Position numbers and translations under genes: made by a program. DNA of 64,000 bases from Helianthus annuus (lineage: Eukaryota; Streptophyta; Magnoliopsida; Asterales; Asteraceae). The notes beneath the pieces were generated by a model that saw only the letters and a list, made by a program, of their open reading frames with translations, had not been told where the DNA came from and searched no databases. Shown one piece after another: positions 55,589-64,000 of this stretch (position 1 is its first letter; every line of letters begins with the position of its first letter). The DNA lies in the NCBI RefSeq assembly GCF_002127325.2, contig NC_035449.2, positions 77,352,693 to 77,416,692 on the forward strand, given 5' to 3'.

Positions 55589-57840
55589 ATTAGGTTCAAG
55601 CGTGAACATATTTCCAGGAGTGAACAGCGTGAACTGATCTGAACCATTGATTTCATAGACATTTGACAAGGGTAAGATTGTAACTTTATATAAATATTTA
55701 ATTTACATTATTTAGTTATTAATTTCAAATTATAAACACATTTAATATTTCAGTTACGGAAGTTGTGGACAAATTCAAATTCATAAGTTATTTTTTATTT
55801 ATCAACATAATCTTAACATATATTATATTAATCAAGATTATCTTTCATAATCTCTTTAACAAATATCCATATTTTCATGATATTGGATCCAAAATTCACG
55901 TTCTGACCAACTTTTTCTATTCCAGAAGTTTGAATTTCCATCGTTCACCACCTAAGTCGATCATCACGTCACCCCGTTGAAAATTATATCGTCGATCATC
56001 ACGTCACCCCGTTGAAAATTCTGGTGAATATTAATTGAATTACATTCATCGTTTTGCTGTTGCTGATTGATCATCAAAACTCAGGTTGTATAAGTAAACG
56101 TTTAATCAGTTTGTGATTATGTTGCAATTACAACTTGAATATTGAATTAGAGCTTGATTGTTTGTGTATGTAATTAAATTGTTGTCGTTTGAATTCATTG
56201 AAGTGTATTTAAATTTTCTCCCGCAGGTGTTACCGTATTGAATTCATGGCTGATCAGAAATCCACAATCATAATTCTGACCAAAACATTGCCGATAATGT
56301 TTTCGTTACAACGTTGGATTATCCAGGTAGTGTAATGTATGACCATTGATTTACATAGATTTTAACAAACATGTAATATTGTCATTGTTCTTGGTCGTAG
56401 GAGCAATATTTGAATTATAGTTTTAGTCATTTTATTCGCTGAGTTAGAGTTTTCAGTCATGTTTTTGAATGTTTATAACAATTAACTCCGACGTACACAT
56501 GTGCACTGATGTGTTCAATACATTCCAACACGATAGTACACATGTGTATAAAACACGCTAGTTACATGTCAGTAGCATAATGTTAGTTAATCAACATTTG
56601 AAGACCCTCAGTATTGTTCTCCTTGTTTTTTTTGAATGACTCTCTTTTACTGTAATTGTGCAGAGTCGGTTGCTAGTAACGTTTATGAAACTCCAAATGG
56701 GACTAGGTACTGGACACCAATTGTTCCCCCCGGATTCAAACCGTTGCTAAAAGGAACTGTCCTTTATGGATATATTGATTTGTAAGTGTATTTTGTGGAA
56801 CATACCACGTTTACACGTGTGTATTTCTTGCGAGTAATAACCAGTCCACATACGTATAATGTACAAAACTATATCGTACATATGTGTACACCGTACAACC
56901 AGACCCGTTGTTATGGATAAATTGATTTGTATGTGTATTTCGTGGAATATCCGCAGTATACACGCGTGTACATTGCAGGATTGTTGCTATATTGTACATA
57001 AATGTAACATAATATGCATAACATTTCAGTTTTCAAATCATCTTATAGTATACATACACATGTGTACACATTCTCCTGATATTAACATTCATATAAATAC
57101 ACAATGCTTGTGCAACCAGTACACTTGTGTACTGGTAAAAAAACAAACCCATATTGTTGCTTAACCAAACATTTCGTCAACATAATACACAAACATAACA
57201 TAACTCATCATATTACCGCTAGGTACACCGGTGTACATCATGAATATATCAAAATCTTCAACTTACTCTTACTTATAATTGATTAACTCCTACCAACAAT
57301 ACTTCCATTGTACATAAACAACTTTCAACACACAACTATCAAGCCCTAATTCCGATTTGTGTTATTACTTCATTAATAAAAGGAACGGAACGTGTAACTA
57401 CTTTCTGAAACATTCAAAGATTAACTATTTCAATGTGTACCTTGTATTGTGGAAGAAGAGCTTTTTTTTCCGGCGATTAAGATGCTTCCGACACCGTTTC
57501 TCCTTTTCCTCTGTTATCGTCGCCTACTTAAATAGAGAGGTGGGGATACGTGTTGAGGGTTGATTTCATTATAAAAGGGATATTTCAATATTTGAGAAAC
57601 AAAGAAGAGATATTTACGGGATTTGTTATCTTATTTTGGAAATAATATTGCCATTTCTTTTTAATTGAGTACTTAATATAATTACACTTTTACCCTTTTA
57701 TTTTTAATAAAACAATAAAATCTAACCTATTAATTACAACTATGCCACTCATTTCAAATATCAAGATCATATTAATCAACGGTCCAGATCTGTTCACGCA
57801 GTTCACTCTTGGGAGGTTCTTCACGCTGGAACCTCACCCT
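55581..57840. mobile_element. Long-TIR DNA transposon 2 (MULE-like)
   Basis: The left end AGGATTAGGTTCAAGCGTGA ... CGTGAACTGATCTGAACC and the right end (reverse complement GGGTGAGGTTCCAGCGTGAA ... GTGAACAGATCTGGACC) are related inverted repeats of about 70 bp. The outer ends of elements 1 and 2 match each other better than they match their inner partners. The interior holds at least six copies of ACACATGTGTA-like motifs and a FAR1-like exon. Confidence 0.55.
56664..56781 (+). pseudogene. FAR1-like exon inside DNA transposon 2
   Basis: A 118-base open exon between an acceptor (TTGTGCAG ending at 56663) and a donor (GTAAGT from 56782). It encodes YETPNGTRYWTPIVPPGFKP followed by LLKGTVLYGY. 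This resembles the N-terminal linker (xPGGTxYWxPxV...KP) before the FAR1 DNA-binding domain of FAR1-related proteins, which descend from Mutator-like transposases. A possible upstream exon ends at 56327 before GGTAGTG. Without the rest of the protein the match is tentative; it may be transposase remnant or captured host gene. Confidence 0.45.
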
Positions 57841-57849
57841 ATATATCAT

Positions 57850-57965
57850 GAGAAAACTACATATAAATGAGAAAACTAAAAAACTAACTAAAAAAGCCTA
57901 AAAAACTTGCCAAGTTTTTTTTTTACAATTTTTTTACAAATTTTCGCTACTTTTTATATAAAAAA
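57850..57965. repeat. Truncated arm of the foldback MITE
   Basis: GAAAACTAAAAAACTAACT, then CTTGCCAAGTTTTTTTT and TTTTCGCTACTTTTTATATA follow the order of one arm of 41780-42123. It is diverged and lacks the centre and second arm. Confidence 0.5.
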
Positions 57966-57990
57966 ACTTTGAAATCTAATGCAAATTCAT

Positions 57991-58350
57991 TTATAAAATA
58001 TTCTTTCCTAAATCTCCTGGTAATTTTATAAAATATTTATCACATAGATTATCATCCATTGCTTTTCCTGTTTGTGATAGCAATCTTGTAAAATCTAATG
58101 TAAATTCATTTATGTATTTCATATCAGCTATACTTAATTGTTCTAAATCTCTAATAGTTATATCTTGTATTAGGCTATTAATTTTTGCTGGATCAACTCC
58201 TAATATAAGGGTTTTGATTTGTGATGTGAAATTATAGGGATTGTCTCCTAAAGCCTTTAAATTATTAATTTCTGTTGAATCTTGTGCTTTTTTACTTTGC
58301 AAGATTCCTAGGGCTATTAGTCCTAGTGTAGTTTCTAGATAAAAAAACAT
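57991..58350 (-). pseudogene. Endogenous pararetrovirus coat-protein fragment
   Basis: A 119-residue frame with the pattern of the caulimovirid capsid region: an aliphatic N-terminal helix, a central block with YINEFTLDFTRLL, and near the end DKYFIKLPGDLG, which corresponds to the conserved leucine/proline/glycine block of Caulimoviridae coat proteins. It follows the movement-protein fragment in the order expected of florendovirus- or petuvirus-like polyproteins. No protease or reverse transcriptase follows because the copy ends at the MITE remnant. It is an old non-functional relic. Confidence 0.6.
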
Positions 58351-58436
58351 TTACATACTATCCTTTTTATTTATTTCCCACATTTTAACTACTGTTTGTT
58401 CCCATGTTAATACTTCATCTATCCATAGTTGGGATT

Positions 58437-58670
58437 TTATTGTTCTAATAATAACATACTCCCGCTGTATGTTTGTCCTATTGGTAACATGTTACCTCTT
58501 CCCCTTAATGCTGATTCTTGACTGTAATTTATTGATGGTTGTGCCCATGGTTCTCTTCCTAGGGTTTCATGTGAAGTTACGTTACTTGAATCAGCACTCC
58601 ATTCCATTCTAGGTCTTTTTAATTCTTCTTTCATAAAGGCTTGTTCATGTTTATAAAAATCTACTAACAC
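58437..58670 (-). pseudogene. Endogenous pararetrovirus, segment between movement and coat domains
   Basis: A short frame (77 residues) with no domain I recognise. It is kept because it lies between the movement- and coat-protein fragments on the same strand. Stops separate it from both. Confidence 0.4.
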
Positions 58671-58808
58671 GGTTTTTCCTTATAAAATGCTTTCTACTAA
58701 TGGGAAATTATAGAATTCTTATATTTTTTTATAGCTTTCTTCAGAGGTCATTCCCAGGTCTGTTATACATTCTATTATCATATTGTCTACTTCTTCTTGT
58801 ATATTTAA

Positions 58809-59590
58809 TTATGTAAAATTTCTGTCTATTATTTGTTCTATTGTTTTGTTAGTTTCTTCTGTTTTAAAACTTGTTAACTCTTCGTCTTCATAGTCTAATA
58901 GAGTGTAATCCATATATTCATCTATAAATCTTAAACTCTGCTTACCATCTGATCCTTCATATATAAAACTCTTTTTTGGAACTAGAACTGTATTTTCATT
59001 TGCTTGGAGATCGTTTAATTTCCATTTTAAACCTGTTAATTGTTCGGGATCTATTTTAATTGGTTCTATCATTTGTATAGATTTTGATGCTATTGTTTTA
59101 ACTATCCCATCTATGTTTACCTTGTATTTCATCCTTCAACTGTTACTAGCCTTTCCTAGTACTCCTATAGTTATGAATATATTGTTTCCATCGTAATTTT
59201 CGTATCCTTTTATTTGTAACGCTATTTTAATATTTTGCAAATCTCTTATGTCTTTTAATATTCCTGCTGTGCAATAGAATAAGGCTGTATTTTGGCTTAA
59301 GTCAACTTCCATTCCTGATATTATTGCTTTTTTCATTTCTGTTTTCCAACTTTTATCTAATATTAGCGCCAAAAGTTTAGTTGCTAAATTCTTTCTTCCT
59401 AAAGCTTTAATGCCTATGACAATTAATCCTGTATGTACAAAATGTTTACCAGGTTGTCTAATTCTTTGTATAGTTTCTGGTGATAATAAATCTATAGTTA
59501 CTGTTTTATATAGTACTCTAAGACTTTCTTCTCTAGTGCTTCTTATTAATGCTGTATTTACATTAAAGGGATTTTTACATATTTCCCCCT
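58809..59590 (-). pseudogene. Endogenous pararetrovirus movement-protein fragment
   Basis: Frames 59136-59372 and 58809-59132, plus a recognisable stretch up to about 59590, encode a 30K-superfamily movement protein of Caulimoviridae type. Blocks supporting this are GMEVDLSQNTALFYC, a tyrosine-rich middle and IFITIGVLGKASN, matching the family pattern of an invariant aspartate and a glycine near the end of the domain. Stop codons (59136-59138 and 58806-58808) and frame changes break it. The 5' part is cut at about 59575 by a repeat end. Confidence 0.65.
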
Positions 59591-59760
59591 CTTAAGGTGC
59601 ATTATTACGTATTTCCCCAAACCATAAAATCAATTACATATTTCCCCTTCCTAACTTATATATATTACATATTTTCCTTTTTCATTTAAATGCCTCTTAT
59701 TTATGACTATTTTACCCTTAATGAACTATTAAATGAATATTTACATATTTACCCAGATTA
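59570..59760 (+). repeat. DNA-transposon-like end with five TTACATATTTCCCC units
   Basis: Five variants of TTACATATTTCCCC spaced about 30-60 bases apart, beginning GGGATTTTTACATATTTCCC. The order matches the minus strand of 28290-28397. The far end is not visible. Confidence 0.45.
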
Positions 59761-59805
59761 TGTAGTATCACCCTAATTCTTCTACTTGTTACTCTTGTCA
59801 AACAA

Positions 59806-60535
59806 TGTTAGGATCTGAGTTTGGTTTTGATTGTGTTTTACGTTTGAATAAAGATGAAGATGAATGACTTGTGCAGTGGAATTATAATGGAAACAAACTT
59901 TGTACAAAATCAAACAGGAGAATTGCTTTAATCAAACATTTTCAACAAAGAACTGAAAGATTGAATTTATTTCAATAATGATTACAATGCATGAATGAAT
60001 ACAAACTACCCCTCAGCCTGAGCTCACAGTATTTGTTCGTGCAGGAAAGAAATGGTGAAAGAGCTAACAGAACAGTACAGAGCACTGTTCTATTTATAGG
60101 CACGAGCAAACCACTGAAGCATCTAAGCTGACGTCACCATGAAAGTGACATCTAACCTCCTAACAAACTCTAACCTCTGATCTATACAACCTCTGCTATG
60201 CTAACTACTGATATTACAATACATTACATAAAGAAAACAAAACTACTGCTGCATCCTTCCACTGCTGTGAACCCAGCAGTACTTGTCATGATCAGCAGTG
60301 CTTGACTCAAGACAGTAGATTGGGCAGCAGGGCTTTAGTTCTTCATCAGTCTTTGACAAGATCAGCAGTTGTAGGTCAGTAGTTTGTATGATCAGTAGAT
60401 AGGAGGTCAGTAGATGTTGAAATCACTTTCAAAGGGAGAGACTTGTATGCATAACATCTGCTTATTCTGGATCCACTGACCTGATGCAGTTTTGGCTCTA
60501 ATTATCTGTTCCTCTGATAGGGTTTAATCCCAACA
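59806..60535 (-). repeat. 3' LTR of second Copia B element
   Basis: A 730-bp LTR, TGTTAGGATC to AATCCCAACA. It is alignable with 28750-29477 and 40293-41025 but more different from them than they are from each other. Confidence 0.92.
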
Positions 60536-60548
60536 ATCTCCCCCTAGA
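60536..60548 (-). other. Polypurine tract of second Copia B element
   Basis: The minus strand reads TCTAGGGGGAGAT next to the LTR. Confidence 0.85.
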
Positions 60549-60988
60549 ACAGATAATGCCAAAACTCTTCATTATTGTAGTTCTTTATTGCCTCATCAGT
60601 AGTTCCCTTATTTGCCCTTTGAGTTGAAGTTCAAAGGCTAAGGCATCTGAGTCATCATCATCCCTGCTAAGTGGAAGATCAAGGAGATCCTGCAAATCTT
60701 CAAGACTCAGGCCAAGAGTTTGTTCCCTTGATATATTCTTCACTTCTCCACTAGACTTGAGCAATGCAAGTACGTGGGACTGTTTGTCAGTCTTCCACTT
60801 TAGTACTTTTGAGTCTGGTGGGTTTCTTGGGAGCTTTTTATTGGATGAGGTGTTTGGTCCCTATTCATGACTGTCTAAGCAGTACTTGCATATTGTTCCA
60901 ATCCAAGATCTTCTTTAATCGTTATCTTAATGCCCTCTTTTATAAGGTCATCACCAGCCATTAGATCTTGGATTGTTTCAGCACCCAA

Positions 60989-62746
60989 CTATTTTTGTGG
61001 CCTTCTTTTAAAGATGGCTGCACCAGCTGGAGTAGTGGATCTCCTGATTTGCAGCTTTGATGGTCCTTTTGAAACCTCTGCTTCAGGATAGTCAGGCTTT
61101 TGAGGAGCAGTAGGATCTGTCTTTCTTAATTTCTCCAAACTTTTGTAGGTAGCCATGACTTTATCTTCTTTCCATCTCATCTCTTGATTCAGAGACCCAT
61201 AATCAGCAGCTAATTCCTTTTTCATTCTCTTCAGCTCTACCTTTTTATCAGGTACATTCTTTTTGAACTTTGCCCAATCTGGAGGAGTGTGCTTGACCTT
61301 ATTCTTGATCATTTCTTGAATCCTGGTTGCTTCACTTTCAAGCTCAGGAATGGTCCACTCTTTGTACATGTGTTTTTCTCCTTTGTATTTCTTAGTTGCC
61401 ATGATGCTTTCAACGTAGTCTTTTCTTAGAGTTTCATCTGCTCTCTCTGAGATTTGTTGACACACATTTTTTGCAAATTGCTCTAAGGAACTGACTTGTG
61501 TGAGCAAGAATTGGTAATTCTGCTGAATTTCTCTATCCGATTTTCCTTGAGCATTTCTTTTTGAGATATCCTCTGCTTGTTTGGCTTTGACTTTCAAATA
61601 TTCTTCAATATTGTTTGGCCTTGGATATCCTTCAACTGATGGCAAACTCCTTTTAGCAGGGTCATCCTCATAATAAAAGGACTTGATTTCTTCTCTGACT
61701 GTTATAAGTTCAAGAGGAAATTGAACACCTGCAGGAGGTAAGGGCTTTAGAATTTGAGCTATTGAGAGAGGAACAAGCTTGGGTATTATGACAAGTGATA
61801 GAGATTTTGAAGATGTTGGTGGTGGTGATGGAGAATCATCATCTGGTATGAGAATCCTTCTCCTTTTTATTGTAGGAGAGGCAGATGATGTTTTGGGTGG
61901 AACAGTGGTGGTGGTTTGAGTGGCAGTGATTTGTGATTGACTAACAGCTGTTGAAACAACTAGTGTTTCAACCACTGTTGTCATTACAACAGATGTTGTA
62001 ACATCTGCTGTCTTCTGCTTTTTGGCAGGAGGTGATGGTGGAGATGTTGTTTTTGGTGGTGATGGTGGTGGTGGTGGTAAGGCAGTCGTTGTGGTGTGTG
62101 TTGAAGTGGTGTGTGTTGAAGTGATAGAAGATGTTAAAACAACTGAAGTACCAGCAGATGTTGATACAGCAGGAGTTACAACAACTGTTTGGGTGGAGGT
62201 TTGATGTTGGAGGCTTTTGGAAGGTGGTTTTGGAGTATGCTTTGTGAGTCTGGATGGTATGGACTTGGGTTCTCTAACTTTTCTAGTAGGATTTCTTTTT
62301 GGCACAGGATTTTGAGCATCCTTTATCCCAGAACAACCCTGTGCATTCAGCTCCATGTAAGCTGTTTTCTCCTCATTCCACCTTGACATATCCTTTGCCG
62401 CTCTGTCCCTTTTTACACTTGCTACTCCTTCATCAAGTGCATTTTGGGTAACATCAACCTTCTTGCTACCATCTGGCAAGGGAATTTTTCTAAGCATAAC
62501 ATCCTTTTCTGGCTCAACATACAGACGATCATCAATCCCCTTCTTCCTCCACTCCTGAATTTTCTCCCCCTTTTTGGCATTATCTGGGGGAAATTGATCA
62601 ATAAAGAGAACAGTTGGAGAAGCAGTGCCAGTGGTTTGCAATAGATGGGCCTTTATAGCCTTGATGTCAGCTTGTGTGTTTCTGAACCTAGACTCCATTG
62701 TGTTTCTCAGCTCTTGGGCATGTTTTTCATGTTGTTGATCAACCAT
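60989..62746 (-). CDS. Extra ORF of Copia B, best-preserved C-terminal two thirds
   Basis: A 585-residue open frame, continuous where the copy at 28750-41025 is broken. Order: a helical region with RFRNTQADIKAIKAHLLQ; DNAKKGEKIQEWRKKGIDD; basic Ser/Pro part with TRKVREPKSIPSRLTKHTPK; a Thr/Pro/Val-rich tract of about 120 residues; SFYYEDDPAKRSLPSVEGY; then a charged helical C-terminal domain with LRKDYVESIMATKKYKG, YKEWTIPELESEATRI and WAKFKKNVPDKKVELKRMK. No membrane segment or enzyme motif is visible. The same frame continues upstream to a TAA at 62846-62848. It could be a structural, RNA-binding or host-interaction protein; the function is unknown. Confidence 0.8.
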   Translation of the reverse strand: MVDQQHEKHAQELRNTMESRFRNTQADIKAIKAHLLQTTGTASPTVLFIDQFPPDNAKKGEKIQEWRKKGIDDRLYVEPEKDVMLRKIPLPDGSKKVDVTQNALDEGVASVKRDRAAKDMSRWNEEKTAYMELNAQGCSGIKDAQNPVPKRNPTRKVREPKSIPSRLTKHTPKPPSKSLQHQTSTQTVVVTPAVSTSAGTSVVLTSSITSTHTTSTHTTTTALPPPPPSPPKTTSPPSPPAKKQKTADVTTSVVMTTVVETLVVSTAVSQSQITATQTTTTVPPKTSSASPTIKRRRILIPDDDSPSPPPTSSKSLSLVIIPKLVPLSIAQILKPLPPAGVQFPLELITVREEIKSFYYEDDPAKRSLPSVEGYPRPNNIEEYLKVKAKQAEDISKRNAQGKSDREIQQNYQFLLTQVSSLEQFAKNVCQQISERADETLRKDYVESIMATKKYKGEKHMYKEWTIPELESEATRIQEMIKNKVKHTPPDWAKFKKNVPDKKVELKRMKKELAADYGSLNQEMRWKEDKVMATYKSLEKLRKTDPTAPQKPDYPEAEVSKGPSKLQIRRSTTPAGAAIFKRRPQK

Positions 62747-62845
62747 TTGTTGTTGTTGTTGGAGAAAAGGTTGGAAGAAGTTCCATATCTCATCTGCAGC
62801 AGATGCTTGTGGTGGCGCAGGTGCTTGAGGTGGAACAACAGTGGA

Positions 62846-63685
62846 TTACACCTTTTGTACAGTTAACAACTGTTGCAGCATTTCTTTGATCTCTGCAACC
62901 GAAGTATCCAGTTTTTCAACACGTTCCGTCAATTCTAGGTACTTTAAACCATCACCCAATTTAATGGGATCATCTGATTTCCCACTAGCAGTGGTTTTAT
63001 CAGAGGTTGAGGTAGGGAGTGTACTCCAAACATTAACCACTGATGCCCCTTTTTCTTGGTACTGGGGTCTTCTTCCTTCAACACTTGACAACCTTTTGAT
63101 GTTGCCAGTGGTCAAAACAAAACCACTGGTGGATGTTAGAGGTGCTATGGAAGGAATTGCCTCCAAGGAAGTCTTATTGATGTAACCACTGTCCAAGTGC
63201 AAACCAGTGGGTTCAGCACTTGTAGTGGCTGCTTCACTTGGATTACCACCAAGAGTTACTTGTAACTCAAGGGGTGTAACCTCCTCAGGTATTGTTGGTG
63301 GGTTAACTATGATTGATACATCAGACCCAGTCATTGGTTGAAGTATGTTCTCATTGACAGGTGATTGAGAAGGACTGATTTGTACCTGGTTCAAATCAAT
63401 AGCATCCAACAAAAAATTAGTTGGTGTAGGAATTGTGGATGTGAGGCTGGGTGTAGAAAGAGAATTTGCCCCGGGAATTGGGCTGTGGACGATGGAAATG
63501 AGTGATTCCATAGCATCATAGAGTGGTGTCCCTTGTTGTACAACCTGTTCTTTTTGAGAAGAAACAGGATGAGTATCAGCCATGGTGTGAGATATTTCTA
63601 CCAACTGCTGTGAGGAAGTAGCAGCAGTGGTTTGTTGTGACTTTTGTGTTGTCACAGGCAGTTGCTCTGGTATCTCATCCTCCAT
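62846..63685 (-). CDS. Extra ORF of second Copia B, linker part
   Basis: A 279-residue frame in register with 60989-62746 and separated from it only by the TAA at 62846-62848. It is low-complexity in Ser, Thr and Pro with conserved blocks GTPLYDAMESLISIVHSPI, LEAIPSIAPLTSTSGFVLTT and LTERVEKLDTSVAEIKEML. The last is a short coiled coil. The frame shifts at its N-terminal side near 63690-63715, next to a run of G. Confidence 0.72.
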   Translation of the reverse strand: MEDEIPEQLPVTTQKSQQTTAATSSQQLVEISHTMADTHPVSSQKEQVVQQGTPLYDAMESLISIVHSPIPGANSLSTPSLTSTIPTPTNFLLDAIDLNQVQISPSQSPVNENILQPMTGSDVSIIVNPPTIPEEVTPLELQVTLGGNPSEAATTSAEPTGLHLDSGYINKTSLEAIPSIAPLTSTSGFVLTTGNIKRLSSVEGRRPQYQEKGASVVNVWSTLPTSTSDKTTASGKSDDPIKLGDGLKYLELTERVEKLDTSVAEIKEMLQQLLTVQKV

Positions 63686-64000
63686 AGTTGCCTTTTTGGT
63701 AGGTTTGGGGGGGTTGTTGAGTTTTCTTTTTCTGTGGCTTTTTGGTGATTGTAGGTGTGGGTTTCAAAGCATTTGTTTTGCTGCTTTGATCACCTTGAGC
63801 AGTGGGCTCAGCAGCAGATACCTGAGGAGCAGTGGGAGCTGCTAAATTCTGCTCAGGCACCTCTGCTTGTGTTTTGCAAGGTGTTGACATTCTAGTAAAA
63901 GTTTCAGCAGTTAAGCTGTGCATTTGAAAATAGTCACCTTGGTTTATTACAGAAATATCATCCTTACTGAATTTCTTTTCAAAATAGTAGCTTAGAAATC
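63675..64000 (-). pseudogene. Extra ORF of second Copia B, end of the N-terminal domain (partial)
   Basis: Open from the window edge. It includes FLSYYFEKKFSKDD and LTAETFTRMS, which align with FLSFYFQKKFAKDN and LTPETFTRLS of the copy at 32509-33486, followed by the Ala/Pro/Thr/Lys-rich linker. It is frameshifted relative to 62846-63685. The N-terminal 160 or so residues are outside the window. Confidence 0.75.

Larger units (their letters stand above)
59806..64000 (-). mobile_element. Second Copia B element, 3' part (continues beyond window)
   Basis: A 3' LTR of the B family followed by polypurine tract and the extra ORF, all on the minus strand, running off the right edge. Pol and gag would lie outside. 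The duplication at the left is AACAA (59801-59805), but its partner is not in the window. Confidence 0.92.

Noticed and set aside
55436..55669. Frame of alternating Ile and Tyr
   Set aside because: Translation of the (TA)41 microsatellite.
59410..59595. Plus-strand frame over the pararetrovirus relic
   Set aside because: It is antisense to the movement-protein similarity, which explains the region better.

Overview
This window is plant nuclear repeat DNA, most likely from a composite (Asteraceae). I see no intact host gene, tRNA, rRNA or CRISPR array. Almost all of it is LTR retrotransposons nested in one another, with DNA-transposon and viral relics in the gaps. The family guess rests on the kinds of Copia, Athila and chromovirus proteins present and is not proven by sequence search.

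Layout. (1) 50-10487 is a complete minus-strand Copia element (element A) with TSD TGACT and two 428-bp LTRs in which I found no difference. It carries a very long gag (zinc knuckle, coiled coil, zinc knuckle) and a pol broken by one frameshift. It sits in a hAT-like end (1-49 and 10488-10644), which itself lies in a decayed LTR of a second Copia family (B). (2) 11506-22621 is an Athila-type Gypsy element (TSD GATCT) without reverse transcriptase or integrase. It is inserted in the decayed B copy (10645-11505 plus 22622 to about 26431) and contains two solo LTRs: a Copia one (16214-16707, TSD GATCC) inside gag, and a 3.3-kb one (17229-20541, TSD CCCGT). (3) 26432-28749 has no gene; it holds a Helitron-like 3' end and an unexplained insert. 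(4) 28750-41025 is a complete but decayed Copia B element (TSD GAAAC) with an additional long ORF between pol and the 3' LTR. (5) 41026-42258 holds a tandem duplication and a foldback MITE. (6) 42259-53109 is a Tekay-like chromovirus (element C, TSD AAAAA). Its 5' LTR is split by a solo Athila LTR (49639-51386). (7) 53183-57840 holds two neighbouring long-TIR DNA elements joined at a (TA)41 tract. One carries two exons of the host gene VAC14, the other a FAR1-like exon. (8) 57991-59590 is a decayed endogenous pararetrovirus piece (movement protein then coat protein). (9) 59806-64000 is the 3' part of another Copia B element with the best-preserved copy of the additional ORF.

How the parts fit. 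A and B share the long gag with zinc knuckles either side of a coiled coil. B also has an extra gene downstream of pol, in the position of the env-like gene of Sireviruses, which suggests a Sirevirus-related lineage. The extra ORF occurs three times here in different states of decay, has no visible membrane segment, and is the least explained protein in the window. Several unrelated families carry short GC-rich or palindromic motif arrays in their LTRs or leaders (AAGCGATCC in A, CACGGCCCCGTG in Athila, GTCGCG-type inverted repeats in the two chromovirus-like LTRs, ACACATGTGTAC in the DNA elements). All coordinates were read by eye.
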